A stretch of 64,000 nucleotides of DNA. It comes from Mauremys mutica. Lineage: Eukaryota > Chordata > Testudines > Geoemydidae. The translations under genes were made by a program, and so were the position numbers. Position 1 is the stretch's first letter. The number at the start of each line of letters is the position of its first letter. The stretch lies in contig NC_059072.1 in assembly GCF_020497125.1 (NCBI RefSeq), forward strand, positions 305,058,781 through 305,122,780, read 5' to 3'. The notes under the pieces were generated by a model. The model was not told the origin of the DNA. It saw nothing but the letters and a program-made list of their open reading frames with translations, and made no database searches. Positions 46,943 to 57,459 of this stretch are shown here, in pieces.

Positions 46943-47394
46943 GAAGTGTTACTCCTGGGGGAATTCTGTGCAATGCAGAATTTTGCAGAAATTAACATTA
47001 TGCACGTAGAATTTCCTTTCCCCACACAGAAATGGGCTGCAGTGCTGCTAGATGCTGGAAGGGCCCAGCTTGCACATAGAAGACACTGTTGGGGGAAAGG
47101 AGTGGGAGCTAGAAGGTTCCTGGCAGCTGCAGTTTCCCAGCATGCCTTGAGGGAAGGAGAGAGTGGCTCAGAGGAAACTCTGTGCAAGCCTGGACTGAAC
47201 ATCAGGCTGTGTCTCCCTCTGGATCCCTGGGCTCTTGGGGAGAGGGGGATGGGTATCTGGGCTGGGGGGGGCCTGCAGCTGGGCTCTGGGGGAGAGGGGA
47301 TGCAGGCATCTGGGCAAAGGGGGGCCCTATGGGTGGGCTCTGGGAGGAGGCAAAAAAACAAGAACTGGGTTGTTGTAGGGTTGTTTTTTTTAAA

Positions 47395-48088
47395 CTCCAG
47401 GAATCATTAAGAAAGGGATCGATAGTAAAACAGAAAATATCATATTGCCTTTATATGAATTTGTGGTACGCCCACATCTGGAATACTGCATGCAGATGTG
47501 GTCACCCCATCTCAAAAAGACATATTGGAATTGGAAAAGGTTCAGAAAAGGGCAAAACAATGATTAGGAGTATAGAATGGCGTCTGTATGAGAAGAGATT
47601 AATAAAACTGGGACTTTTCAGCTTGGAAAACAGATGACTAAGGGGAATATGATTGAAGTCTATAAAATCATGACTGGTGTGGAGAAAATAAATAAGGAAG
47701 TGTTATTTACTCCTTCTCATAACACAAGAACTAGGGGTCAGCAAATTAATAGGCAGCAGGTTTAAAACAAATGAAGGGAAGTATTTTTCACACAATGCAC
47801 AGTCTGTGGAACTCTTTGCCAGAGAATATTGTGAAGGCCAAGACTAGAACAGGATTAAAAAAAGAACCAGATAAATTCATGGAGAATAGGCCCATCGATG
47901 GCTATTAGCTAGGATGGGAAGGAATGGTGTCCCAAGCCTCTGTTTGCCAGAAGCTGAGGATGGGCGACAGGTGATGGATCACTTGAGGATTGCCTGTTCT
48001 GTTCATTCACTCTGGGGCACCTGGCATTGGCCACTGTCGGAAGACAGATACTGGGCTAGATGGACCTTTGTCTGGCTGCTCTTATGTT
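47395..48088 (+). mobile_element. CR1 LINE 3' end nested in the hAT
   Basis: It reads FVVRPHLEYCMQMW-like and LEKVQKRAKQ in broken frames, then RRLIKLGLFSLENR ending at 47637. It continues through TGTGGAACTCTTTGCCAGA and the 3' UTR GCTAGATGGACCTTTG, ending TTATGTTC. It is 5'-truncated with the same 3' UTR type as 5247-5625. Confidence 0.85.
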
Positions 48089-48127
48089 CTACTCCTGGGG
48101 GGAATTTTTGTGTGTCTGAATTGTTAA

Positions 48128-48311
48128 GGGGGGAGGGATAGTTCAGTGGTTTGAGCATTGGCCTGCTAAACCCAGGGTTGTGAGTTCAATCCTTGAGGGG
48201 GCCATCTGGGGCAAAATCAGTACTTGGTCCTGCTAGTGAAGGCAGGAGGCTGGACTCTGACCTTTCAAGGTCCCTTCCAGTTCTAGGAGATTGGTATATC
48301 TCCAATTATTA
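48128..48311 (+). mobile_element. Cryptodire-type tRNA-derived SINE
   Basis: The 5' part is tRNA-like with an A box TAGTTCAGTGG at 48139-48149 and a B box core GTTCAATCC at 48184-48192. The 3' part (TTGGTCCTGCTAGTGAAGGC, GGACTCTGACC, TTTCAAGGTCCCTTCCAG) resembles a CR1 tail. That structure is the hidden-necked turtle Pol III SINE, which is moved by LINE machinery. It is the strongest taxonomic marker in the window. Confidence 0.88.
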
Positions 48312-48472
48312 CAGACTTACTTGCTGACAGGTGTTTTGAAATAAATTAGCAAAATAATTGAAACTGGTGTGATTATGTAGTGTTATTTTGACAAGTAAAA
48401 TTTGCAGGATTTTGCAGGATTTTGCAGAATTTTTACTTTTTTGGCTCAGAATGCCCCCAGGAGTAAAGTGTG

Positions 48473-49295
48473 CTGAAATTAAAACTTTCAGGAACCAGAA
48501 GACTGGGTTAATGGGTTGGATAATCAAGTTTCATCTTCTTTAATTATGAAGAAATAGCCCTACACAAAAGATGATCAGTATGTACCCTAAAAACATGTTG
48601 ACAAAATAATAAACTCAGAGTCAGAAGTAAAATCTGGTACTTGGAAGACCTTTGTGGCAACGCGCTTCAGAAATAAGAACTACTTCTCTTAAGGGGTTAA
48701 GCACAGTAGGTATTCAGCTGTGTAGGAGGGAGCATATTTGTCATACTATTAGTAGTGAAGCATGAATGCTCTGAAATATGAGCAGCTTCAGTCTTGCTGC
48801 TGTTACATTTATGCATCTCATTTTCTGTGAGGTACCAGAATTTGAAGCATATGCTGTTAGCAAGATGTAGGGGAAAAAGTCTATTTGTTCTAGAGTAGGA
48901 TGGTGAATGTTGGTAGTTTTATCGCACTGTTCAGTGAAGAGGGATATCATGTGAAGTGCTGCTCCTTTTTGTTTAACTAATGTGGCTGCACACATGCATG
49001 CATGAGTCAGTACTTTATGAACTGGGCACATATCAAATTTTGACATCATTTTGTGTATTTAAAGAGACTGTCAGGTTTGATAGGAATTAAGCTACCTTTA
49101 TTATAAATTCCACCTATGTGTTCTTTGTGTGTTCTTAAAACAAGAAACAAAACAAAAACACTGCTGACCTAATCTATTTTGTTCTTCAGGTTAACAGCAA
49201 AGGAGTTGTATAGATAATTGGCAATCTAGTTGGACTTCAAATAAATTAACTATAACATTATTTTTATTAATAAATTAGAATTGCAGTAATACTAT
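48473..49295. other. Intron sequence without a gene
   Basis: Nothing recognised. Confidence 0.4.
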
Positions 49296-49450
49296 AGGTT
49301 TCAGAGTGGTAGCCATGGGTAGTCTGTATCAGCAAAAAACAAGGAGTACTTGTGTCACCTTAGAGACTAACACATTTATTTGGTCATAAGCTTTCGTGGG
49401 CGAAAACCCACTTCATCAGATACATGGAGTGGAAAATACAGTAGGAAGAT
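49296..49450 (-). mobile_element. Penelope-like element, 3' tail fragment, minus strand
   Basis: GGTTTCAGAGTGGTAGCC, AAGGAGTACTTGTG, CACCTTAGAGACTAACAC and CATAAGCTTTCGTGGG match the tail of the element at 54634-56133. The copy is only a tail. Confidence 0.75.
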
Positions 49451-49452
49451 AC

Positions 49453-49510
49453 TGTGTGTGTGTGTGTGTGTGTCTGTGTGTGTATACACACAGACACACA
49501 CACACACACT
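49453..49510. repeat. (TG)n-GTATAC-(CA)n imperfect palindrome
   Basis: TG repeats run into GTATAC at 49482-49487 and then CA repeats. The arms 49460-49484 and 49485-49509 pair over 25 bp with only two mismatches. Such sequence can form a hairpin or cruciform and alternate Pu/Pyr (Z) DNA; that is inference. Confidence 0.9.
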
Positions 49511-49895
49511 CAGAGAACATGAAAAGATGGGAGTTGCCTTACCAAGGGCGGAGGGGAGAGGAGTGTCAGTTCTAATGAGACAATACAAATGTACACACGC
49601 ACATAGGAAGACAGTCCTTTCCCAGAAGAGTTTTAACATCTTTACCTTCCAAACTAAATCTTAAGAGAATGAACTCAAATAGATGACCTGGTTTGTAATG
49701 GACATATTTTCTCATCCAAGATTTGCAAGAAAAATAGAACATTGCTAGTTATTAACTTCTCAGAAAACTACAATTCTGAGAACATATCTAGTCTCAGATG
49801 AGACTCTAGGGTAATATTAAGAATACTCATCTATTTCAACTTCACATTTGACGTGTAACGATTGGCACACTTGTAGTCTGTCATTTACAAACATA

Positions 49896-50023
49896 GGGCC
49901 TAATCTTGCAATCAGATCCATACAGGCAGACCTTTGCATCTGGGCACAACACCACTGACTTCAGTGGAGCTCTGCCTGGGCACAAGGTTCCACCCCTGGG
50001 CATGTGCTTGCAGGTTTGGGGCC
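49896..50023. repeat. Short TIR MITE
   Basis: GGGCCTAATCTTGCAATCA at the left pairs with TGCTTGCAGGTTTGGGGCC at the right. The middle has GACTTCAGTGGAGCTCTGCC, a block common in sauropsid hairpin repeats. Confidence 0.6.
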
Positions 50024-50772
50024 ATATAAGGCAGTGAACAACTTGGGGAAATGCTTAGATTTTCCAGAAAGTGAAAAATGGGATGTAAATCTTTGATCTG
50101 TATCTTCACATTATGCCTGTCATTTAGCCATCTTAGTACTTCACAAAACTATGTGGTTAAAGTGAAATTGTTTAAAGTAAGTCTGTCAGATATGGACTTT
50201 TGCTTGATGGATCAGACAGTCCTTTTGTATACTTACTGTACTGCCTCTTCATTTGTTGTTCTTGAAAATGTTATACATCAGCCCCAGAAAACAAATGATC
50301 AAACAAACATTGATTGTGGCTTTAAGTAATATTCATATTGGTAACTATTAAGGAATACATTTCTATAACTATTAGAAAGTGGATAGACTGATTGATAGCG
50401 ACTAATCAGTATTTACACAGCTGGTATTAATCTTTGGCTACATTCTGCTGCTATGAAGTGCAAATTTCAGAAGTTATGCTTTCAAACCTAATAGATGTTT
50501 TTTCTTAACATCTTGAGTCCAGTGGATAATTATTTTAATTAAATTGAATAACAGGCAATTTAATATTTGATATTTCACATTCAGTATGTAACAGACTTCA
50601 ATTTCAAGCTTCCAGGGGTTATTAATAATTTTGTTCTGAATTATCAAATATTGATAATTCCCTCTTTTATGTCTATGATGGCAATATTTATTTTAATAAT
50701 GAAAAATAGCTGTTTAAAGTATATATTTTTGATGTTTCAGAAATGTGCTTTTCTTTTTTCTCCTCTCCTCAG
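50024..50772. other. Intron upstream of the exon
   Basis: AT-rich, ending in a long pyrimidine tract (TTTTCTTTTTTCTCCTCTCC) that serves the 3' splice site at 50772. Nothing else recognised. Confidence 0.5.
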
Positions 50773-50917
50773 ATCTGTCCAAGAATAGATTAACTGAAGT
50801 TCCTATGGAGCTGTGCCATTTTGTGTCACTGGAAACACTAAACCTATACCACAATTGTATTAAAATTATTCCAGATGCTATAGTGAATTTACAAATGCTG
50901 ACTTACTTAAATTTGAG
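50773..50917 (+). CDS. LRCH1: Internal exon of an LRCH-family gene (leucine-rich repeat and calponin-homology protein)
   Basis: The exon follows a polypyrimidine tract ending CTCTCCTCAG and is followed by GTAAGT. It enters after the first base of a codon and leaves after two bases, with 47 open codons between. The translation begins LSKNRLTEVPMELCHFVSLE and later reads LNLYHNC and NLQMLTYLNL, which is two leucine-rich repeats of the LxxLxLxxN type. LRCH proteins carry N-terminal LRRs and a C-terminal calponin-homology domain and act at the cortical cytoskeleton or in signalling; that role is family knowledge. The flanking 50 kb without another exon fits a very long intron near the 5' end. The paralog is assigned from memory of the LRR sequence: LRCH1 is favoured, LRCH2 is possible. 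The exon is near certain, the symbol is not. Confidence 0.85.
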
Positions 50918-51149
50918 GTAAGTTAACATTATTGCTTTTTCTGTATGTTGTCAATTATGATGTCTCTTTTTCTCTCTACGTTTTCCATGCATCTCTTCGG
51001 AAACATCACCGGCTATATTGCTCATTTTATTGGCTTCTATAAGGCAGAAATCAATTGCCAGTAGGATTTTTCTGTCCTCTGTTAATTTTGTATATGACTA
51101 CATCATAGGCTAAAATAAAATAAAAATAAGCTCTTACAGAAGATATGAA
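50918..51149. other. Intron downstream of the exon
   Basis: Starts with the donor GTAAGT. No further feature before the DIRS element. Confidence 0.5.
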
Positions 51150-51507
51150 GAAGCATTGATTCTCCTTTGGATGATGGTCCCTACATATATTCCACATGTG
51201 GGTGTGCAGGTGTGCCATGTGACTGAGTCTGTAAGCATTTCTTAGCGGTGTCTATTGACCTGCACATATGTAGTGCATCCACTCGTGCTCCCAGCCGAGG
51301 ATATATAACAGGTAGTACAGGTTGATGCCTCTCCAGCTCCCTCTTATCACCACATGGCCTGAGTCAGAACCCCTGTTGCTTCATGCTCTTAGTTCTCTAT
51401 GGGAGTGGTGTACCTTTCATTCAGTACATATAATTGTAAATAGGAGTATCTGCATCAACGAGGACAAGTCAGTGTTGATGACTACATAGACAATCAACTT
51501 TATTGGA

Positions 51508-52128
51508 GTGTGGCTTGACTCTGTCATGCGAAAGCCTTTCTCCCGGAAGACCATCTTCACAATGCTGACAGCCCTCACGGTCCGCCGCTGTCTCTCCCTC
51601 CTTGGACGTATGGCAGCATGCACCTACGTGACACTGCACGCACATCTCCATATGCGTTGTTTTCAAACTTGGCTCCTTTCCAACCAAGATCCTGTGGGTG
51701 TCAGGGTCATCATTCCCCGGACTGTGCTGGCCTTTCTCAGATGGTGGTCCAATCTTTCCCAGATTATGATTGATATTCCCTTCGCCGCTCCCACACTACA
51801 GGCCACCATCACAGTGGATGCCTCCCTCACGGGGTGGGGAGCCCACTTACATCAGCACACACCTCAGGCTGTGTGGTCACCACAGGAAGCCAGGATGTAC
51901 ATAAATGTGCTGGAACTGTGGGCAGACTGGCTAGCGTGCCAGGCCTGCCTCCCACTCATTCAGGCCCTCCATGTCCAAATGTTCTGCAACAACATTGTGG
52001 CAGTGGTATACATCAACAAGCAGCACGGTGCCAGATCTCCTTCCTTCTGCTACGAGTTGGTCCAGCTTTGGAACTGGGCCATCAAGAATGACGTGATGCT
52101 TCAAGCCACACATCTACCTGACACCTAG
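51508..52128 (+). pseudogene. DIRS RNase H relic
   Basis: The open frame carries ITVDASLTGWGAHLHQ, EARMYINVLELWADWLACQA and VAVVYINKQHGARSPSFC, the first Asp block, Glu block and later block of a DIRS RNase H. In the third block, where DNTTA is usual, it reads CNNIVA, so that catalytic Asp is lost. The frame ends at a TAG where DIRS normally continues toward the recombinase. The upstream RT palm is not found. Confidence 0.85.
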
Positions 52129-52712
52129 AATTCCCTAGCCAACATGTTCAGCAGGACACTTTATCTCAGTCACAAGTAGGAGTTACACAACGCCATGTTC
52201 CGGCACTCCCCGATGGGACCTCTTTGTCAATCACAAGAATTGAAAGCTGCCCTGCTGTTGTTCCAGGGGAGCAACGGAGAACAGCTCTCAGAGTGACACT
52301 CTCCCACTCCACTCCTTTCCCTTCCTATGACAGGTGCTATGCAAGGTGCTACAGAGCCATCGTCAGACTTGTAGTCCCATTCTGGCCCCATCAGTTCTGG
52401 TTCACACACCTCCTCACTCTCCACCTGTACACCACTTTGCCTCTGCACATTCCCTGATTTACTCACACAAGATTGCAGGAATATTCGTCATCCCAGACTG
52501 GGCTCTCTTCACCTCACAACTTGATTTGTGGATGGGCGTCAAAGATAGACTGCTCACGCGACAAATCCTGACCCAAAGCAGAGCCTGCTACTGACCTAAA
52601 TGGAAATGCTTCACAATATGGGCCCGCTACCCCCATTATTCACTAAACATGGTGTCTATTCCAGTCGTTCTCAACTATTACCTAGCTCTCAGTTCTATAC
52701 AAGGACAGCACC

Positions 52713-53505
52713 TTGGTCTTTACGCACCCCACCACTATTCGCTTCATGAAGGGTTTACTTAACACCTTTCCACCAGTACTCAAGCCCCCACCCCTGCTGG
52801 ACCTTAATCTCGTTCTCTCCATCCTCACGAAGCCACGCTTTGAATCACTGGCAACATGCTCCCTCTCCCACCTCTCGATGAAAGTGACATTCTTGGTAGC
52901 CATTACCTCAGCCAGATGGGTCAGTAAACTAGCGGCCATGATCGCGGACCCCACCTACCTGATATTCCACAGGGACAAAGTGTCCTTATGGTTCCAATCT
53001 AAATTCCTCCCAAAAGTGGTGTCAGAATTTCACTTATATCAGAGCATCCATCTGCTGGTTTTCCGCTTCAAACCACACGCTTTCCCCGCTAACAGAGCCT
53101 TTCACTCCTTTGACATCTGCCATGCATTGGCATTCTACCTACGCAGGACTCAACCCTTTTGCGCATCACCAAAACTATTTGTGGCCATTGCCGAGCAGTC
53201 CAAGGATCAAGCCCTTTCACACCAACACATCTCCAAATGAGTGTCAGAGTGCATCTCTGAAAGCTACAACCAATCCAACACACCCTCATCTGATAGCATA
53301 CTCTACACGAGCACAAGCCACCATGTCAGCCTCACGAGTGGAGGTGTCCTGGCAAGATATCTGCTATGCTGCAATGTGGCTCACTGTCCACACTTTCACG
53401 ACGCACTGTGCCATCATGCAAGCGGAAGCTACAGATGCCACCACAGGCGAAACCTTACTGCAGACCCCACTTCTACTGGCACCCTTGAACCTACGTCCAT
53501 GCTGA
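52713..53505 (+). pseudogene. DIRS tyrosine recombinase relic
   Basis: The first frame (52713-53240) carries LLDLNLVLSILTKPRFESLA, VTFLVAITSARWVSKLAAM with the box I Arg, then FHRDKVSLWFQ and FLPKVVSEFH. It stops at 53240. The next frame (from about 53270) continues HLIAYSTRAQATM and TVHTFTTHCAI. The expected HxxR is YSTR, so the His is replaced, and the nucleophile Tyr near the end reads Cys. Two of the catalytic residues are thus missing and the protein would be inactive. Confidence 0.85.
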
Positions 53506-53795
53506 TCACTGCTTGTGAGCCACCCATATGTGGAATACACCTAGGGACCATCACTCAAAGAAGAGGAGGAGGTTACTTACCTGGAACTGGAGGTTCTTCG
53601 AGATGTGTGGTCCTTATCTTTATTCTACCACCTGCCTTCCATCCCCTCTGCTTTGGGCTGGATTCCACAACAGTAAGAGTGAGACTGGAGAGATGTTGAC
53701 CCACAATACCTATTAGCCCCTCGGCTAGGAGCATGAGGGTCAATGGACACTATGCACATGTGGGTCAATGGACACTGCTAAGAAACATACTTTTC

Positions 53796-54622
53796 TCTAA
53801 TACCTTATTTGCCCCTATTTTACCACTCAGGAGTATTGTGAGGATTTATATCTCTAACTCACTCTGAATACATAAAATGATAAGTATTAATACATTATTG
53901 ATTTAGCATTATTTCAGAATGCTTTCTATTTTTAATACTGTAGAACTAGAATAAATTTGGTATCAATTATTCTGATTAAAGTCTTTTCAAAAGCTAAATA
54001 TTTGGTATATCCACAAAGTATTTGCATAAATGCAGGATAATTACACAAGTATTATAAGTACTTTTTCCAAACTGAAGTGTTTTAGACAAGAATGCACAGA
54101 ACTTGTTATTTAATGACCCAACAAGCAGAGTGGCAGTGAATTATGTAACTATAAACAAAAATAAAATGCATCAAAGTTCTTATTACGCAATGTAAAATTC
54201 CCCTTAGTTTAATTTCCCTTTGAAGCCAGTTCCTCTACTATTTGGGTATAGTCTGCCTCCTTATTTGCCAGACTCAGTAAAATTCTGTAGGAGAGGGGAA
54301 AAAAAACAACATTTGACTGTCACAAACATATTGATCCTGGCAAGAAAAACAATATAATTTTCAGACCCATATTTCTCTTTCTAACTTTAATAGTTATAAG
54401 TGTCTTCTGGTGCCAATGGAGAAGAGGACTGTACTCTGCATAGAATGTCCAGGAGGCTAGACTTAGATTTTGGATATCATTTGTCAAATTGTTTCATTTC
54501 AAGATTTTCACATTGCACAAATACTCCAAATTTTTATTCATATACTGTTCTTGGGATGCAACATCCCATATCTCTCTGCATGGGTGACCTCTGAATTTTG
54601 TAGGAGTTAAAAATTATCCACT
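53796..54622. other. Intron sequence without a gene
   Basis: AT-rich; nothing recognised. Confidence 0.4.
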
Positions 54623-54633
54623 GCTATAGGTTT

Positions 54634-56133
54634 CAGAGTAGCAGCCGTGTTAGTCTGTATTTGCAAAAAGAACAGGAATACTTGTGGCACCTTAGAGACT
54701 AACAAATTTATTTGAGCTAACACCCCTGCTCTACTTGTGCTACTCTGATGACATCATCATCTGGACCCATGGAAAAGAAGACTTTGAGAAATTCCACCAT
54801 GATTTCAACAATTTCCACCCCACCATCAACCTCAGCCTGGACCAGTCCACACAATAGATCCACTACCGTGCTAATAAGCGATGGTCACATAAACACCACC
54901 CTATACCAGAAACCTACTGACCGCTATACTTACCTACATGCGTCCAGCTTTCATCCAGACCACACCACACGATCCATTGTCTACAGCCAAGCTCTACGAT
55001 ACAATCACATTTGCTCCAATCCCTCAGACAGAGACAAACACCTACAAAATCTTTATCAAGTATTCTTACAACTACAATACCCACGCTGAAGTGAAAAAAC
55101 AGATTGACAGAGCCAGCAGAGTACCCAGAAGTCACCTAGTACAGGACGGACCCAACAAAGAAAGTAACAGAACGCCAGTGGCCGTCACCTTCAGCCCCCA
55201 ACTAAAACCTCTCCAGCACATCTTCAAGGATCTACAACCTATCTTGAAGGATGATCCATCACTCTCACAGATCTTGGGAGACAGGCCAGTCCTTGCTTAC
55301 AGACAGCCCCCCAACCTGAAGAAAATACTCCCCAGCAACCACAGACCACACAACAAAAACAGTAACCCAGGAACCTATCCTTGCAACAAACCCCGTTGCC
55401 AACTCTGTCCACATAACTATTCAGGGGACACCATCATAGGACCTAATCACATCAGCCACACTATCAGAGGCTCGTTCACCTGCACATCTACCAATGTGAT
55501 ATATGCCATCATGTGCCAGCAATGGCCCTCTGCCATGTACATTGGCCAAATCGGATAGTCTCTACGTAAAAAAATAAATGGACACAAATCAGACATCAAG
55601 AATTATAACATTCAAAAACCTGTCGGAGAACATGTCAGTCTCCCTGGTCACTCAATTACAGACCTAAAAGTCGCAATATTACAACAAAAAAACTTCAAAA
55701 ACAGACTCCAACGAGAGACTGCTGAATTGGAATTAATTTGCAAAATGGACACCATTAAATTGGGCTTGAATAAAGACTGGGAGTGGATGGGTCATTACAT
55801 AAAGTAAAACTATTTCCCCATGTTTATTCCCCCCCTACTGTTCCTCACACCTTCTTGTCAACTGCTGCAAATGGACCATTTTGATTACCACTACAAAAAG
55901 TTTTTTTTCCTCTCCTGCTGGTAATAGCTCACCTTAACTGATCACTCTTGTTAGAGTGTGTATGGTAACACCCATTGTTTCTTGTTCTCTGTCTGTCTAT
56001 CTATCCATCCATCCATCCTTCCTATTGTAGTTTCCACTGCATGCATCTGATGAAGTGGGCTGTAGCCCATGAAAGCTTATGCTCAAATAAATTTGTTAGT
56101 CTCTAAGGTGCCACAAGTACTCCTGTTCTTTTT
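54634..56133 (+). mobile_element. Penelope-like element with inverted tail at the 5' end
   Basis: The flanks carry an 11-bp duplication GCTATAGGTTT (54623-54633 and 56134-56144). The 5' end holds an inverted copy of the 3' tail: CAAAAAGAACAGG and GACTAACAAATTTATTTGAG at 54664-54718 are the reverse complement of 56077-56133. The coding part is RT C-terminus plus GIY-YIG. An inverted end fragment is a known feature of Penelope-like elements. A CTGTCTATCCATCC tetranucleotide run lies at about 55990-56018. Confidence 0.9.
54719..55806 (+). pseudogene. Penelope-like RT C-terminus and GIY-YIG endonuclease relic
   Basis: The frame at 54748-55089 covers the end of RT (TTLYQKPTDRYTYLHASSFH). A second frame (54938-55558) covers the linker with CRQPPNLKKIL-like text, a Cys pair CNKPRCQLC, then TSTNVIYAIMC and AMYIGQIG. 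The canonical GIY is VIY, YIG is kept, and the conserved Arg (SLRKK) and His (NGH) follow in the region after a TAG stop at 55556-55558. The RT catalytic part is 5'-truncated. It cannot make a full protein. Confidence 0.88.
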
Positions 56134-56144
56134 GCTATAGGTTT

Positions 56145-56571
56145 ACTTCCTGATTTCATTTTTTTCTGTAGCAGGTCCACTGAACAGTGTGATTTTACTT
56201 TAAATGCTAGATTTTCTTTACTCTCAAGTGGTAAAATTACTATCTTAAAAATGTTGGATCCATCTCTTGAGCATGAGAGTAAATTAGTATGCTGGGTATT
56301 TTTGCTCCAACAGCATGCAAATCTGGTTCTATTTTACTGGTTGAAAAACCTATTGGGCTGAAAGAAAGCTTATTATTGTGTTCTCTGAGAGACTGATCAA
56401 AAGGCATATCTGTAGGATTTTACATATATCAGACAGTGTCTGCTTCCTTATTCATTGTTGTCATGTGTTGTAACCACTTGGGGCAAAAAAAAAAAAAGAG
56501 ATGAAGATGAGTGTGTGTGTCACATAAATAGTTAGTGCAACACTGTGGCAGAAGGAAGGGAAGATCTTGTT
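56145..56571. other. Intron sequence without a gene
   Basis: Nothing recognised apart from an A run near 56487. Confidence 0.4.
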
Positions 56572-56579
56572 GGGTTACC

Positions 56580-57292
56580 AGTATTGCCAACCTCAAGAGA
56601 TCAAAAATCAGGAGTTAGATCCTCCAAAATCATGAGATTTGCCCCCGCTCCCCCCAAAAAATTGAGTTTGTTTTTTTTTAAAGAAAGATTATATTGGTTT
56701 TGGGTCTCTCTTGATTTTTAACTCTCCCTACCTATCCCCTGTGTGTGTGAGTGAGAGCGAGAGAGATGATACATTGCCCACTCTCCCAAATTTATTGAAT
56801 ATGGTGACTTTGGCTCCTGCTGCAGGAGCTCTCAACCCCATAACTGGCTGTCCTTTGCCCTCCAATTAATTCTGCCGCCCTCAGCCTCCAAATCAATCCT
56901 GTCCCCTCAGTTTCCACATCTGCCTGTCACACCAATTCTGTCTGTCCCCCAACCTACCTATCAGTTTTGCCCCTCTCCCCCATCTCCACCTCTGCTGCTA
57001 TAGCTCTTGGGGTGTTCTTCAATCCCCTTTCAGGCAGGGGGTGGGTGTTGCAGCCAGGGAAAAAGAGGAAAGGGGTGAGGAGCTGTCTGCATTGTGAAGG
57101 GAGAAGGAATGAGGGGCACTCTGCCCCCTCCTCACCTGTGAGAACAGCGAGCATGGATGAAATAGATGCTTCTAATTCCTTCAGGGCTGAACTTTGCAAA
57201 GGGGCCGGAGAGTTTTGTGTCATCATGAGATGAGCTCCAGCTCTCTCTGAAATTCTGTCACTCGGAAAACAATCATGAGAGTTGGCAATACT
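56580..57292. mobile_element. hAT element
   Basis: Ends AGTATTGCCAACCTC and GAGTTGGCAATACT are inverted. The flanks GGGTTACC and GGGTTACA match in 7 of 8. The interior has ATCATGAGATTTGCCCC near the left end and AACAATCATGAGAG near the right, another inverted pair. Open frames at 56954-57233 are not supported as genes. Confidence 0.8.
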
Positions 57293-57459
57293 GGGTTACA
57301 CAGTTTTAGGAAAGCTACCCGGAATCAAAACTTTAAAAGGAATGTTTTAAAAATTATATATTGATTTTTTATTCTGGATTCAACAGAAATTCCTGAAAAT
57401 GTTACCTTTCAGGTTGAAATTCAGGAGTAGACTGACTCAGTCACAGACCAGGGTACTAT

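Larger units (their letters stand above)
46951..48464. mobile_element. hAT element (ACTCCTGG ends) carrying CR1 and SINE insertions
   Basis: Left end ACTCCTGGGGGAATTCTG and right end CAGAATGCCCCCAGGAGT are inverted. The flanks GAAGTGTT and AAAGTGTG agree in 6 of 8 positions. The left interior is G-rich with a diverged tandem repeat (GGGCTCTGGGGGAGAGGGG). A second start-like block ACTCCTGGGGGGAATTTTT lies at 48090, so two copies of this family may be joined. Frames of 151-189 codons at 46795-47637 are not genes. Confidence 0.75.
51150..53795 (+). mobile_element. DIRS-type retrotransposon, 5'-truncated inside, both terminal regions present
   Basis: The left region has TTTCTTAGCGGTGTCTATTG and GTGCTCCCAGCCGAGG. 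The right region reads inward as TTTCTTAGCAGTGTCCATTG and TGCTCCTAGCCGAGG, so the ends are inverted repeats as in DIRS elements. Between them lie RNase H and tyrosine recombinase relics, while gag and most of RT are missing. DIRS elements integrate through a tyrosine recombinase and make no target duplication, and none is seen. The exact edges are approximate. Confidence 0.85.

Noticed and set aside
46795..47410. Overlapping 188-189 codon frames on both strands
   Set aside because: They cover G-rich hAT interior and cross the hAT left end. Low-complexity text, no domain, no splice context.
48128..48200. tRNA gene
   Set aside because: A and B boxes are present, but the sequence has the SINE body and CR1-like tail and its tRNA stem pairing is poor.
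51508..53505. Domesticated recombinase or RNase H gene
   Set aside because: Stops, a frameshift and lost catalytic residues, with DIRS terminal regions on both sides, indicate an ordinary dead DIRS copy.
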